This document shows positions 8,746-16,414 of a DNA stretch of 64,000 nt, in pieces. The position numbers and the translations under genes are program-made. Every line of letters starts with the position of its first letter. Within the stretch, counting starts at the first letter, position 1. The stretch lies in assembly GCF_001698225.1 (NCBI RefSeq), contig NZ_CP016594.1:992001-1056000 (forward strand), in the 5' to 3' direction. The notes beneath the pieces were generated by a model, which did not search any database, was not told the origin of the DNA, and was given only the letters and a program-made list of their open reading frames with translations. The stretch comes from Gordonia terrae (GTDB lineage Bacteria > Actinomycetota > Actinomycetes > Mycobacteriales > Mycobacteriaceae).

Positions 8746-10407
8746 TCAGCTCAAGGAGATGGGCATCTTGTCGTATGCGACGAGACGGTCGGTCATGACT
8801 CGGGTGGGGGGTTCGACCAGGGCGACCTCGGTGAAGCGCTCTGCGGTCATGGTGAAGATGACCTCGATCTCGGCCCGGGCGATGAGTTGCCCTGCACAGC
8901 TGTGAGTTCCGAGGCCGAAGGTGAGGTTTCGGCTGAGGTCCAGGGGCCGTGTGTAGTCGAATTCGTGCGGGGCGTCGAAGACGGCGGGGTCCCTGTTGAC
9001 GGCGCCGATGGGGAACTTGATGGTCGCGCCTTGGGGGATGATCGTGCCGGCGATTTCGACGTCCTCGGTGGGGAAGCGGGTGAGGAGCAGTTCCACAGGA
9101 TTGAGACGGGCGATTTCGTTGACGATGCGTTCGCGGGTTTCGGGCTTGTCCCGGTAGTCGAGAAGAACGTCTGGGCGCTCGGCGAAGATCTCGAACCCCG
9201 CGCCGACGAGGTAGGCGGGGTTGGGTGCACCGGACATGTAGAAGAGCACCATGTTCTCCAGCACCTGACGTTCGGTGATCTCCCCGCGCTTGCTCGCCGC
9301 GATGAGTTCGTCGGCCAGTCCATTGCCGGGGTTGAGTTCTTTCTCGCGGAGCAGCTTCTCGGTGGTGGTGAACATGTAGTTGAGGGCCTCGGTCGACTTC
9401 TCGAGGGTACCGGCGGGCGGGTCGGTGGCCTGGATGAGCATGGCGTTCCACAATGCCCAGAAGAGCGGTTCGACCTCGCCGTCGGGAAATCCGAGCACTT
9501 GGGCCATCGTCGTGTGAGTGGGAACGACGCCGAGGTCGTAGTGGGCGTCGATGACGCTGCCGGGTTCGTACTCGGCGAGGATGGACGTCATCGATTCCCG
9601 CGTCGCCTCGACCCATCGACGGATCAACTTCGGGGTGAACCACCGCGAGAAGAGTCGACGAGCCTGAGTGTGATTCGGCGGATCCATCGTGAGCACGGTG
9701 TTGTTGAAAGCGGCACCGAACACGGTCTGTCCCTCGTTGTTCGGTTCGAGGATGCTCATGTTGGGAGCCTTGACGAACTTCATCGCTTCGTCGTATCCCA
9801 GGACGACGAAGGTGTTGTCGTCGGTTTGGTGAACCGGACCCAGCTGACGGGCACGGTCGTACCACGGGTGCGGGTTGAGCTGGAAATCCCGGTCATTCCA
9901 CGGAAACAGGTCACTCCCGGCAGTCGGGGCCGGCATGGGCGCACGTTCGGCGGCCGGGATGAGGATGGGAAGTGCGTCGTTGTGCGCCCATTGCGTGGCG
10001 ACATCGACGGGGTCGAGGCCGGTGGTGGCGTCGTGTCGCCCCACGTTGCCGATCTGGGTGGCCCCGAGTTCGACGAGCAGGTTCGCCATCGTCTTGATGG
10101 CGTTGTTGTAGTTCTCGTAACTGCTGTCCCCGAGCCCGAACGCCGCGAACCGCAGCCCGCTCAGGTCGGGACGCTCTGCAACCAGGGCGTCGTAAAACGG
10201 TTCGGTGGTCGCCGGGAGGCCCCCCTCGCCGTAGGTGGAGGTGATCAGCACCGCGACCTTCGCGTCGGCGACATCGCTGACATCGACGTCGGTCAGTTCA
10301 CGCAGTTGCGTATCGACGTCGGCGTCTTTGAGGATGGCGACGATTTCGTCGCCGACCATCTCGGCGTTTCCGGATTCGGTGCCGTACCAGACATGGATCA
10401 GGGTCAT
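8746..10407 (-). CDS. Flavodoxin-cytochrome P450 fusion, XplA-like
   Basis: This 553-residue protein fuses an FMN-binding flavodoxin (about 1-150; FMN phosphate loop GTESGNAE at 9-16, STYGEGGLP at 57-65, FGLGDSSYENY at 90-100) to a P450 (about 170-553). The P450 has the K-helix EIAR pair (431-434) and the haem motif FGLGTHSCAG with thiolate C504. The order flavodoxin then P450 is that of XplA (CYP177A1), the RDX-denitrating enzyme, and the length is nearly the same from memory. In the I-helix (MSGAPNPAY) the usual acid-alcohol pair is replaced by P395-N396. The ATG at 10407 follows AAAGGA; a longer frame adds only 13 residues. The cognate reductase lies 57 bases upstream. Substrate unknown. 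Confidence 0.93.
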   Translation of the reverse strand: MTLIHVWYGTESGNAEMVGDEIVAILKDADVDTQLRELTDVDVSDVADAKVAVLITSTYGEGGLPATTEPFYDALVAERPDLSGLRFAAFGLGDSSYENYNNAIKTMANLLVELGATQIGNVGRHDATTGLDPVDVATQWAHNDALPILIPAAERAPMPAPTAGSDLFPWNDRDFQLNPHPWYDRARQLGPVHQTDDNTFVVLGYDEAMKFVKAPNMSILEPNNEGQTVFGAAFNNTVLTMDPPNHTQARRLFSRWFTPKLIRRWVEATRESMTSILAEYEPGSVIDAHYDLGVVPTHTTMAQVLGFPDGEVEPLFWALWNAMLIQATDPPAGTLEKSTEALNYMFTTTEKLLREKELNPGNGLADELIAASKRGEITERQVLENMVLFYMSGAPNPAYLVGAGFEIFAERPDVLLDYRDKPETRERIVNEIARLNPVELLLTRFPTEDVEIAGTIIPQGATIKFPIGAVNRDPAVFDAPHEFDYTRPLDLSRNLTFGLGTHSCAGQLIARAEIEVIFTMTAERFTEVALVEPPTRVMTDRLVAYDKMPISLS

Positions 10408-10464
10408 GCGGGTGTCCTTTCGTTGATGGGTCGTCGCTGCCGACATTCCCTTGAGGTGGAAGGC

Positions 10465-11733
10465 CTACTTCTTGGAATCGCGTACTACGTCGGACATTTC
10501 GGTCCATGTCGTGAACTTGCGGCGAACGCGGCCGGGGCGGGCGCGTCCGACTTCGGCTCGGTCGATGAGGGTCCAGTCGTCGAATGTCGTCGAGGTGGGC
10601 GGTAGATGTGGTCGCACACCGTCGAGTCCGGTGTGGCCGGCGTCTCGACCCAGGTGATCGACGATTTGACGGGCGGCCTCTTTTGCGAGAGAACGATTCT
10701 CGGCCAGGTTGCCCAAAGAGCCGCTTCCGCAGCCACCCACCCGAACGATGTGGCCGCGACCTGTCCAGTCGTCGAGTGCTGTGCCGTCTACGAACCCCAT
10801 CGCGGTGATCACGGTGTCGGCATGATGTACGAAAGTGCCGCTCGCAGTTTCTGTTTCGTCGAGACTTCCGTTGAACCGGGTGCGCACGACGCAGTGACGA
10901 CCCCCGGTGTCCACACTGATCGGAGTCTCACGGAAGCGCACGTCCACGCGCACGCCGCGACCGTCCCCCGTGTTGGTGTCGGCGGAACGTTCCTCGAGCT
11001 GACCGTCGAGATAGACCGTGACGCCCGGAAGTGCGCAGAGCTCGGCGAACATGGATGCGTCCCAGCGAACCCGGTCTCGTGGCCCACGGGAAAGCAGAGT
11101 CAACTGGCGGATGTTCGCCGTTTCGAGCGATTCGCGAGCGTCATCGTCGATGTCCGAATTGTGGAAACCGTCCTCTGCTTTGCAGAGCAACCGAGCGACG
11201 TCCATGGCCACGTTTCCGGTGCCGACGATGAGCACCTCCTCCCCGAGTGGGCGAGGCTCGGTTGACCTCAAAGTGCTGTCGGGATCACCGTTGAGGAACC
11301 GGAGGAGCTGGCCGGCGCCGTACACGGGGGCAGCCGGATCGACAGGTACCTCCAACGGGCGATCCGCGGCGAGACCCGTTGCCAGGACGACTACATCGAA
11401 GTTGTCCTCGAGTAGGTCAAGGGGGAGATCCCGGCCGATGGTGGTGTTGCCGACGAAGTCGACACGGTCCGACGCGAACAACCGGTCGAATTGTCGGCTG
11501 ACGTTCTTCATGCCCTGGTGATCCGGTGCAACTCCGTAGCGCAGCAAACCGAAGGGGGTCGGACGGGTGTCGAAGATCGCGATGTGAACGTCGGGCGCGG
11601 AGCGGAGGAGCGCCATCGCCGTGTAGCACCCGGATGGGCCGCACCCGATGATGGCCACGTGACCGGCAATTCGCTGCGGCGCCACCGGTGCGGCGCAGTG
11701 AGTCCCGGCCGGCGAATCTGGGTCGAAGGACAT
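10465..11733 (-). CDS. Adrenodoxin reductase-like NADPH:flavodoxin reductase, XplB-like
   Basis: This 422-residue FAD enzyme of the adrenodoxin reductase/FprA family should pass electrons from NADPH to the flavodoxin domain of the P450. The N-terminal FAD loop is AIIGCGPSGCYTAMALL, followed by PFGLLRYGVAPDHQGMKNV, characteristic of the family. The NADPH site is IVGTGNVAMDVARLL. The C-terminal second FAD segment is GCGSGSLGNLAENRSLA. The ATG at 11733 is preceded by AGGAG five bases away; a longer frame to 11802 lacks this. It is first in the minus-strand operon, upstream of the P450, the same order as xplB-xplA. Identification as the P450 redox partner is inferred from adjacency and family. 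Confidence 0.92.
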   Translation of the reverse strand: MSFDPDSPAGTHCAAPVAPQRIAGHVAIIGCGPSGCYTAMALLRSAPDVHIAIFDTRPTPFGLLRYGVAPDHQGMKNVSRQFDRLFASDRVDFVGNTTIGRDLPLDLLEDNFDVVVLATGLAADRPLEVPVDPAAPVYGAGQLLRFLNGDPDSTLRSTEPRPLGEEVLIVGTGNVAMDVARLLCKAEDGFHNSDIDDDARESLETANIRQLTLLSRGPRDRVRWDASMFAELCALPGVTVYLDGQLEERSADTNTGDGRGVRVDVRFRETPISVDTGGRHCVVRTRFNGSLDETETASGTFVHHADTVITAMGFVDGTALDDWTGRGHIVRVGGCGSGSLGNLAENRSLAKEAARQIVDHLGRDAGHTGLDGVRPHLPPTSTTFDDWTLIDRAEVGRARPGRVRRKFTTWTEMSDVVRDSKK

Positions 11734-11808
11734 TGGAGCTCCTGGAGGCGGGGAAGTTGAGGCGCCGGTCGCATCTGCGTCGCCGGCTGGTGTGACGCAC
11801 ACTACCCT

Positions 11809-11829
11809 ACCTAACTACCGTTCGTGAGT
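11809..11829. promoter_or_regulatory. Operator-like site B in the reductase/permease divergent promoter
   Basis: This 21-bp element reads ACCTAAC-TACC-GTTCGT then GAGT. It matches, in opposite orientation, the element at 6225-6245 at about 17 of 21 positions. It lies 76 bases upstream of the reductase start in the 261-bp gap between the reductase (minus) and the permease (plus). Likely target of the TetR protein encoded at 6311-7081. Confidence 0.65.
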
Positions 11830-11893
11830 CGAGATGTGATTCACTGAGTTTTGTAAACAGCGTGTGACCGATCTCGCCAAAACTCTTCCCAAG

Positions 11894-11909
11894 CTTACGA
11901 ACGTTAGGT
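11894..11909. promoter_or_regulatory. Operator-like site C, shortened copy
   Basis: On the minus strand this reads ACCTAAC directly followed by GTTCGTAAG, i.e. the site A/B motif with the central four bases removed. It faces site B in the same divergent gap, about 65 bp away, and is closer to the permease start at 11995. It may be a second, weaker operator that helps looping, or a relic. Confidence 0.45.
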
Positions 11910-11994
11910 AGCGTCTCACGCATCGCAGAGTGATCTGGACAACACCAACCATCCTGCGAGGCTCGCTCCCACTTCATCTACGAGGGATCTCACC

Positions 11995-13503
11995 GTGACC
12001 GAAGCTTCCAATCTCCCCGGGGCGTCTGCCGCCGGGCCGACCGCGTCAGAGACGCGCCTGTCGGGCAATCTCGGCGCGACATCGCTGGTCCTCAGCGTGC
12101 TCGCGTTCTCCGCGCCCATCGTCACCGTTTCCGGCTACATCGCCTTCGCGATCGGTTTCGTCGGTGAAGCGGCGCCACTGGCCTGGGTCGTCGCGACCGT
12201 CAGCTTGGCCATCTTCGCGGTCGGATACACGACCATGACGCGGCACATCCGCCGGCCAGGCGCCTTTTACGCCTACATCAGCCTCGGCCTCGGCAAGACG
12301 CCTGGAGTCGGTGGTGCCTACCTCGCGACAGTGTCGTACATGCTGATCACAGTCGGCATCTTCACCTTCTCCGGAACGATGATGTCGGCTGCGATCGAGG
12401 CGCTGGGCGGGCCGTCGATTCCGTGGTGGGCATGCACGATCGTGGGGTGGATACTCATCGCGACTCTGGGTCATTTCCAGATTGAGTTGTCCGCCAAAGT
12501 CTTGGGCACAGTCATGGTCCTGGAAGTCATTCTCGTCGCGGTCTTCAACGTATTCGTCATCGCAAAGGGTGGGGACAGCGGGCTCTCGGCGGCTCCGCTG
12601 GATCCGACGAAGTTCTTCAATGCCGGAACCGGATTGGCATTGCTCTTCGCTTTTGGCAATTTCATCGGTTTCGAGGCGACCGCGCTGTATCGCGACGAAG
12701 TTCGTGACCCGGCCAGGACGGTTCCCCGCGCCACCTATTTGGCGGTGGTACTGATCGGCGGCTTCTATGCTGTTTCCGCTTATTCGATGATCATCGCCTA
12801 CGGACCGACTGCGACGGACGTAGCGAACTCAGAGCCCACAACCATGTTCGACAACGCCATGGCCACGTACGTCAGCCCGAGCCTGGCGAACATCACCTTG
12901 GTGCTGGTCGCGACGTCTGGACTGGCTTCCACCCTGTCGACACACAACATCGTTGCCCGATACGTCCAGAACCTCAGCGCCGATCACGCTCTGCCGGCCT
13001 TGCTTGCGCGGGTGCACCCCACTCATAAGTCTCCCTACCGGGCCTCTGCGGCCTCTGCGGCCATCGTCGGCGTCCTGTTGATTCTTGCGGGAGTGACCAT
13101 CCCGGACGAAACCATCATCATCGGCACAGGTAGCGGGCTGGGCACGGCAGGCGTGTTGACCCTGATGGCAGTGGTCAGCTTCGCGGTGTTTCGCTATTTC
13201 TCCCGGACCGGTCGACCCGCGGGTGAATCCGTGTGGCGCGTGACCACGGCCCCGCTCATCGCTCTCACCATCCTCGGTGCGGTGGTGTTCTTCGCGATCA
13301 TTCGTTTCGACCTCTTGGTGGGTGGCGAACCCGGTGAGAAGTTGTGGCTGCTGATCTTTCCGATTGCATTCTTCGCTGCCGGCAGTGCCGTGGCTCAGTA
13401 CATGAAACGAAACCGACCGGACCGATACGCGCTACTGGGCCGCGCCGAAGGAGACGACGCCGACACCGATCCGACCAACGACAACGCCACACCGGTTCGC
13501 TGA
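11995..13503 (+). CDS. APC-superfamily amino acid/amine permease
   Basis: This 502-residue integral membrane permease has about twelve hydrophobic helices. The family signature lies in helix 1: ATSLVLSVLAFSAPIVTVSG. FIGFEATALYRDEVRDPART in the central region is typical of amino acid-polyamine-organocation carriers. The charged C-terminal tail (residues about 480-502) is cytoplasmic. Translation starts at GTG 11995. It is divergent from the XplB-like reductase and shares its control region, so it may import the P450 substrate or a nitrogenous product. It precedes the cyclitol operon by 59 bases but is probably regulated separately. Substrate not identifiable. Confidence 0.9.
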   Translation: MTEASNLPGASAAGPTASETRLSGNLGATSLVLSVLAFSAPIVTVSGYIAFAIGFVGEAAPLAWVVATVSLAIFAVGYTTMTRHIRRPGAFYAYISLGLGKTPGVGGAYLATVSYMLITVGIFTFSGTMMSAAIEALGGPSIPWWACTIVGWILIATLGHFQIELSAKVLGTVMVLEVILVAVFNVFVIAKGGDSGLSAAPLDPTKFFNAGTGLALLFAFGNFIGFEATALYRDEVRDPARTVPRATYLAVVLIGGFYAVSAYSMIIAYGPTATDVANSEPTTMFDNAMATYVSPSLANITLVLVATSGLASTLSTHNIVARYVQNLSADHALPALLARVHPTHKSPYRASAASAAIVGVLLILAGVTIPDETIIIGTGSGLGTAGVLTLMAVVSFAVFRYFSRTGRPAGESVWRVTTAPLIALTILGAVVFFAIIRFDLLVGGEPGEKLWLLIFPIAFFAAGSAVAQYMKRNRPDRYALLGRAEGDDADTDPTNDNATPVR

Positions 13504-13562
13504 GCCGAGTGGATTCGCCGACGCAGGTATCTCACATGCGCACACACGGAATGAGGAGAGAA

Positions 13563-14435
13563 TTGACAGTAGTAAGAATCGGACTGGTTGGAGCCGGCCC
13601 GTGGGCGCGGATCTTTCATGCGCCGATGATCACCGGCGGGCCGGAGACCGAGCTGACAGCAGTGTGGGCGCGTCGCACCGAGGCCGCCCAGGAGATCGCG
13701 GACGAGTTCGGATCGTCGGTGGCAACGTCGTTCGATGACCTTCTCGACCGGGTCGACGCGTTGGTGTTCGCGGTTCCCCCCTTCATCCAGGCCGAACTCG
13801 CCGCACAGGCGGCGCGGGCTGGCAAACCGATGCTGCTCGAGAAGCCGCTCGGTGTGGATCTGGCTCAGGCGGAGAAGCTGACGCAGGCGATCGACGAAGC
13901 GGGTGTGGCGACTCAGGTGATGTTCACCAACCGCTTCAGCCCACGGATCAGGGGCTTCCTCGAACGGGCCCGCGCTCAGACGCCGATCGGGGCCGTCGGT
14001 TACTACGTCAACCAGGCGGCACTTCCGGGCGGGACGTTCGCCACGCCTTGGCGGGTGGAAAAGGGTGGCCTCCTCGATCTCGGGCCGCACGTCCTCGACA
14101 CCCTCGACGCCGCTGTCGGCCCCATCGTCGAGGTACGCGGTGAAGGGGACCCCCAGCGCTGGTACGTCCTCACCGCCACCCACGAGAATGGCGTGATCAG
14201 TCAGGCAGCATTGTCGCTGACCAGCCCCGTCGTCGCCGATGTCGCAGGCGTGAAGGTCTACACGGAGCAAGGCGAACTCGAGTGCGAGTTCGTCGGCAAA
14301 GACGGAGATCCAGAGGCGCCGAACGTGATTCGGCGTGAGTTCGCTGAGGTCGTCAGGTCCGGCGTCTCGCATGAGGTCGACGTTCACCGTGCCCTCTACA
14401 TCCAGCGACTGCTCGAACAGGCCGCGCCGAACTGA
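13563..14435 (+). CDS. Gfo/Idh/MocA-family oxidoreductase
   Basis: This 290-residue NAD(P)-dependent dehydrogenase has the Rossmann start VRIGLVGAGPWARIFHAP and the family EKP motif in PMLLEKPLGVDLAQAEKL, whose Lys is catalytic. The shortened C-terminal domain is consistent with the smaller members. A TTG start is proposed because AGGAGAGAA is ideally spaced from it; the in-frame ATG at 13551 would place this sequence inside the gene. It opens a plus-strand operon running to about 20944. Family members oxidise or reduce sugars and cyclitols; with an IolC-like kinase in the operon, an inositol-like or keto-sugar substrate is plausible. Confidence 0.86.
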   Translation: MTVVRIGLVGAGPWARIFHAPMITGGPETELTAVWARRTEAAQEIADEFGSSVATSFDDLLDRVDALVFAVPPFIQAELAAQAARAGKPMLLEKPLGVDLAQAEKLTQAIDEAGVATQVMFTNRFSPRIRGFLERARAQTPIGAVGYYVNQAALPGGTFATPWRVEKGGLLDLGPHVLDTLDAAVGPIVEVRGEGDPQRWYVLTATHENGVISQAALSLTSPVVADVAGVKVYTEQGELECEFVGKDGDPEAPNVIRREFAEVVRSGVSHEVDVHRALYIQRLLEQAAPN

Positions 14436-14540
14436 GTCGGGGGCGAAGCCCGCGGCGGTCCAGATCACGACGCCGTCGCGGGCCCCGGACGCGGGTCCGG
14501 TTCGACCTCCCGACGCCGACACGCACCGAAGGAGAACACC

Positions 14541-15509
14541 ATGTCGGACGACAACGTCGCGACCACCATCGAAGAACTTCTAGGCCCGGACAGCCCGAAG
14601 AACTGGGGCAAGTGGGGCCCGGACGACGAGGTCGGCAGCCTCAACTATCTCGACGCTGCCCAGGTACTCCGTGCCGTCAGCACTGTCGAAACCGGCGAGG
14701 TGTTCACCCTCCAGGTCCCGATCGGGGACCCCGACCGTCCCGACCCTGTCTGGCCGGGCCGCGAGCCGGCAGTCCGTACACCGGTGATGGACGAGGGTTA
14801 CTTCGTGCGCGGCGAGGAGCCGGAACCGTCCGACGGACATCACTGGGCCGATGACCGGATCGAGATGTTCACCCAAGGCTCGTCACAGTACGACGCGCTC
14901 GCACACTACTGGTACGGCGATCAGGTGTGGAACGGTTACTCCGCCGACAGCACGGTCGGGCGGCTCGAACGAGCGTCGGTGCTTCCCATCGCGGAGAAAG
15001 GGGTTGTCGGACGAGGGGTCCTCATCGACATGGCCCGAGCGCGGGGTAAAGACGTGCTCGGCAACGGCGAACAGATCACCCTCGCAGATCTTTTGAGCGC
15101 GGCCGCCGACCAGGGCACCACCATCGAGCCGCGCGACATCCTGATCATTCGTACCGGATGGATCGGGTCGTACTACCGCAGCCCGGTCGACGAGTTCTAC
15201 CGCGATTGGAACGAGCCCGGCCTGGTCTACAGTCGTGAACTCGTCGAGTGGTTTCAGCGGATGGAAATCCCCAACCTCGTCACCGACACCATCGCGAACG
15301 AGCTCAGCTTCTATCCAGGCGGCCTGCAATTGCCGCTGCATTGCGCGCTGATGCGCAATCTCGGAGTCGCGTTCACCGAACTCTGCCAACTCGACCCGCT
15401 GGCGGACGCCTGCGCCGCCGACCGGCGTTGGAGCTTCCTCTACACCGCAGCCCCCCTGAAAATCTCCGGCGCCAGCGGCGCCCCAGTCAACCCGGTGGTC
15501 ATCAGATGA
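14541..15509 (+). CDS. Cyclase-family metal-dependent hydrolase
   Basis: This is a 322-residue member of the cyclase/kynurenine-formamidase-like family, hydrolases that open cyclic or amide bonds at a divalent metal. The usual HxGTHxDxxxH metal motif appears here as QGSSQYDALAH at 112-122: two His are Gln, while D118 and H122 remain. This belongs to a known divergent branch whose chemistry is less clear. The ATG follows AAGGAG. Its TGA overlaps the ATG of the aldolase gene, so the two are coupled. In the operon it could open a cyclitol-derived dione or a lactone; that role is inference. Confidence 0.85.
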   Translation: MSDDNVATTIEELLGPDSPKNWGKWGPDDEVGSLNYLDAAQVLRAVSTVETGEVFTLQVPIGDPDRPDPVWPGREPAVRTPVMDEGYFVRGEEPEPSDGHHWADDRIEMFTQGSSQYDALAHYWYGDQVWNGYSADSTVGRLERASVLPIAEKGVVGRGVLIDMARARGKDVLGNGEQITLADLLSAAADQGTTIEPRDILIIRTGWIGSYYRSPVDEFYRDWNEPGLVYSRELVEWFQRMEIPNLVTDTIANELSFYPGGLQLPLHCALMRNLGVAFTELCQLDPLADACAADRRWSFLYTAAPLKISGASGAPVNPVVIR

Positions 15510-16414
15510 ACATCCAGTCGAGCCCTGGCGTCGCCGTGGAGGGCGACCCCGCACCGACCTCACCCATTGATGTATTCCGTGATGCCCATGGTTTGTTCAC
15601 CATGGTCGCCGTCGATCAACGCGGGTCTCTTCGCCACATGCTCGCGTCCGGCCGGAGCGGCGAAGCTGTCTCAGACGAGGACCTGACCGAGTTCAAGGCC
15701 GATCTCGTCGAGGCGATCGGTGATACGGCCAGCGGCATACTGTTGGACCAAGACTACGGACTCGCGGCCGCGCAGAAATCGCAATGCCCCGTCATCCTCG
15801 CCGCTGACATACTCTCGTCAAGTCAGCCGGGCGGTCCAGTCGACATAGCGGAGCTGGACGACTCGGTCACTGCCGACACGGCGCGCACATTCCGCGCCCA
15901 GGCGCTGAAATTCTTGCTGCCCTGGCACCCCGCCCGCCGCTCCGAGGCCATCGACCTGGCGCACTCCTTCATGGCGCGATGCCGGGAGATCGGGCTCCCC
16001 GGGGTGCTCGAGGGCGTCGTGCGGCCGCGAGAGGGTACTGCTGCGGCCAGTTCCGAAGGGTTTGCCGAGGCGCTGGTCGAAGCGGCCGCAGATCTGTCGC
16101 AGACCCAACCCGATCTCTATAAGACCGAGGTCGTCTACTCCGGCCACCATCATCGCGAACTCGCCACCGCCACTGCGCGATCCATCACAGAGCAGTTGTA
16201 CTGCCCCTGGGTGGTGCTGTCATCCGGCGTCAGCGGGGCGGACTTCCCGGCTGCGGCGGCGGCCGCGGTTGCCGGCGGCGCCAGTGGGTTCCTGGCCGGC
16301 CGCGCCGTGTGGAGCGAAGCCACCCGATCCCCGCAACCCCGTACCTACCTGCGAGCACACGCTGCGCAGAACCTTCAGACCATCACCGATCGAGTCCGGA
16401 CGAGTCACACATGA
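15506..16414 (+). CDS. LacD/YihT-type class I aldolase
   Basis: This 302-residue TIM-barrel aldolase belongs to the tagatose-1,6-bisphosphate/sulfofructose-phosphate aldolase family. Family blocks are FTMVAVDQRGSLRHML at the first strand, LYKTEVVYSG with the Schiff-base Lys, and PWVVLSSGVSG with ASGFLAGRAVW near the C-terminus, which bind the phosphate. Its ATGA start overlaps the hydrolase stop and its own stop overlaps the kinase start. With an IolC-type kinase next door, it probably cleaves 5-keto-2-deoxygluconate 6-phosphate or an analogue to dihydroxyacetone phosphate and a C3 aldehyde, replacing the class II aldolase IolJ. Exact substrate is inference. Confidence 0.87.
   Translation: MNIQSSPGVAVEGDPAPTSPIDVFRDAHGLFTMVAVDQRGSLRHMLASGRSGEAVSDEDLTEFKADLVEAIGDTASGILLDQDYGLAAAQKSQCPVILAADILSSSQPGGPVDIAELDDSVTADTARTFRAQALKFLLPWHPARRSEAIDLAHSFMARCREIGLPGVLEGVVRPREGTAAASSEGFAEALVEAAADLSQTQPDLYKTEVVYSGHHHRELATATARSITEQLYCPWVVLSSGVSGADFPAAAAAAVAGGASGFLAGRAVWSEATRSPQPRTYLRAHAAQNLQTITDRVRTSHT

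Noticed and set aside
8671..10605. Long plus-strand open frame (644 codons) opposite the P450 gene
   Set aside because: It mirrors the P450 codon pattern, has low-complexity Gly/Asp/Val/Glu composition and no family motifs. The minus strand holds clear flavodoxin and P450 signatures.
8746..11733. Identification of the P450/reductase as the RDX-degradation genes xplA and xplB themselves
   Set aside because: Architecture and operon order match, but the I-helix residues and neighbours differ from what I recall for xplA. Sequence identity cannot be computed here, so no gene symbol is given.
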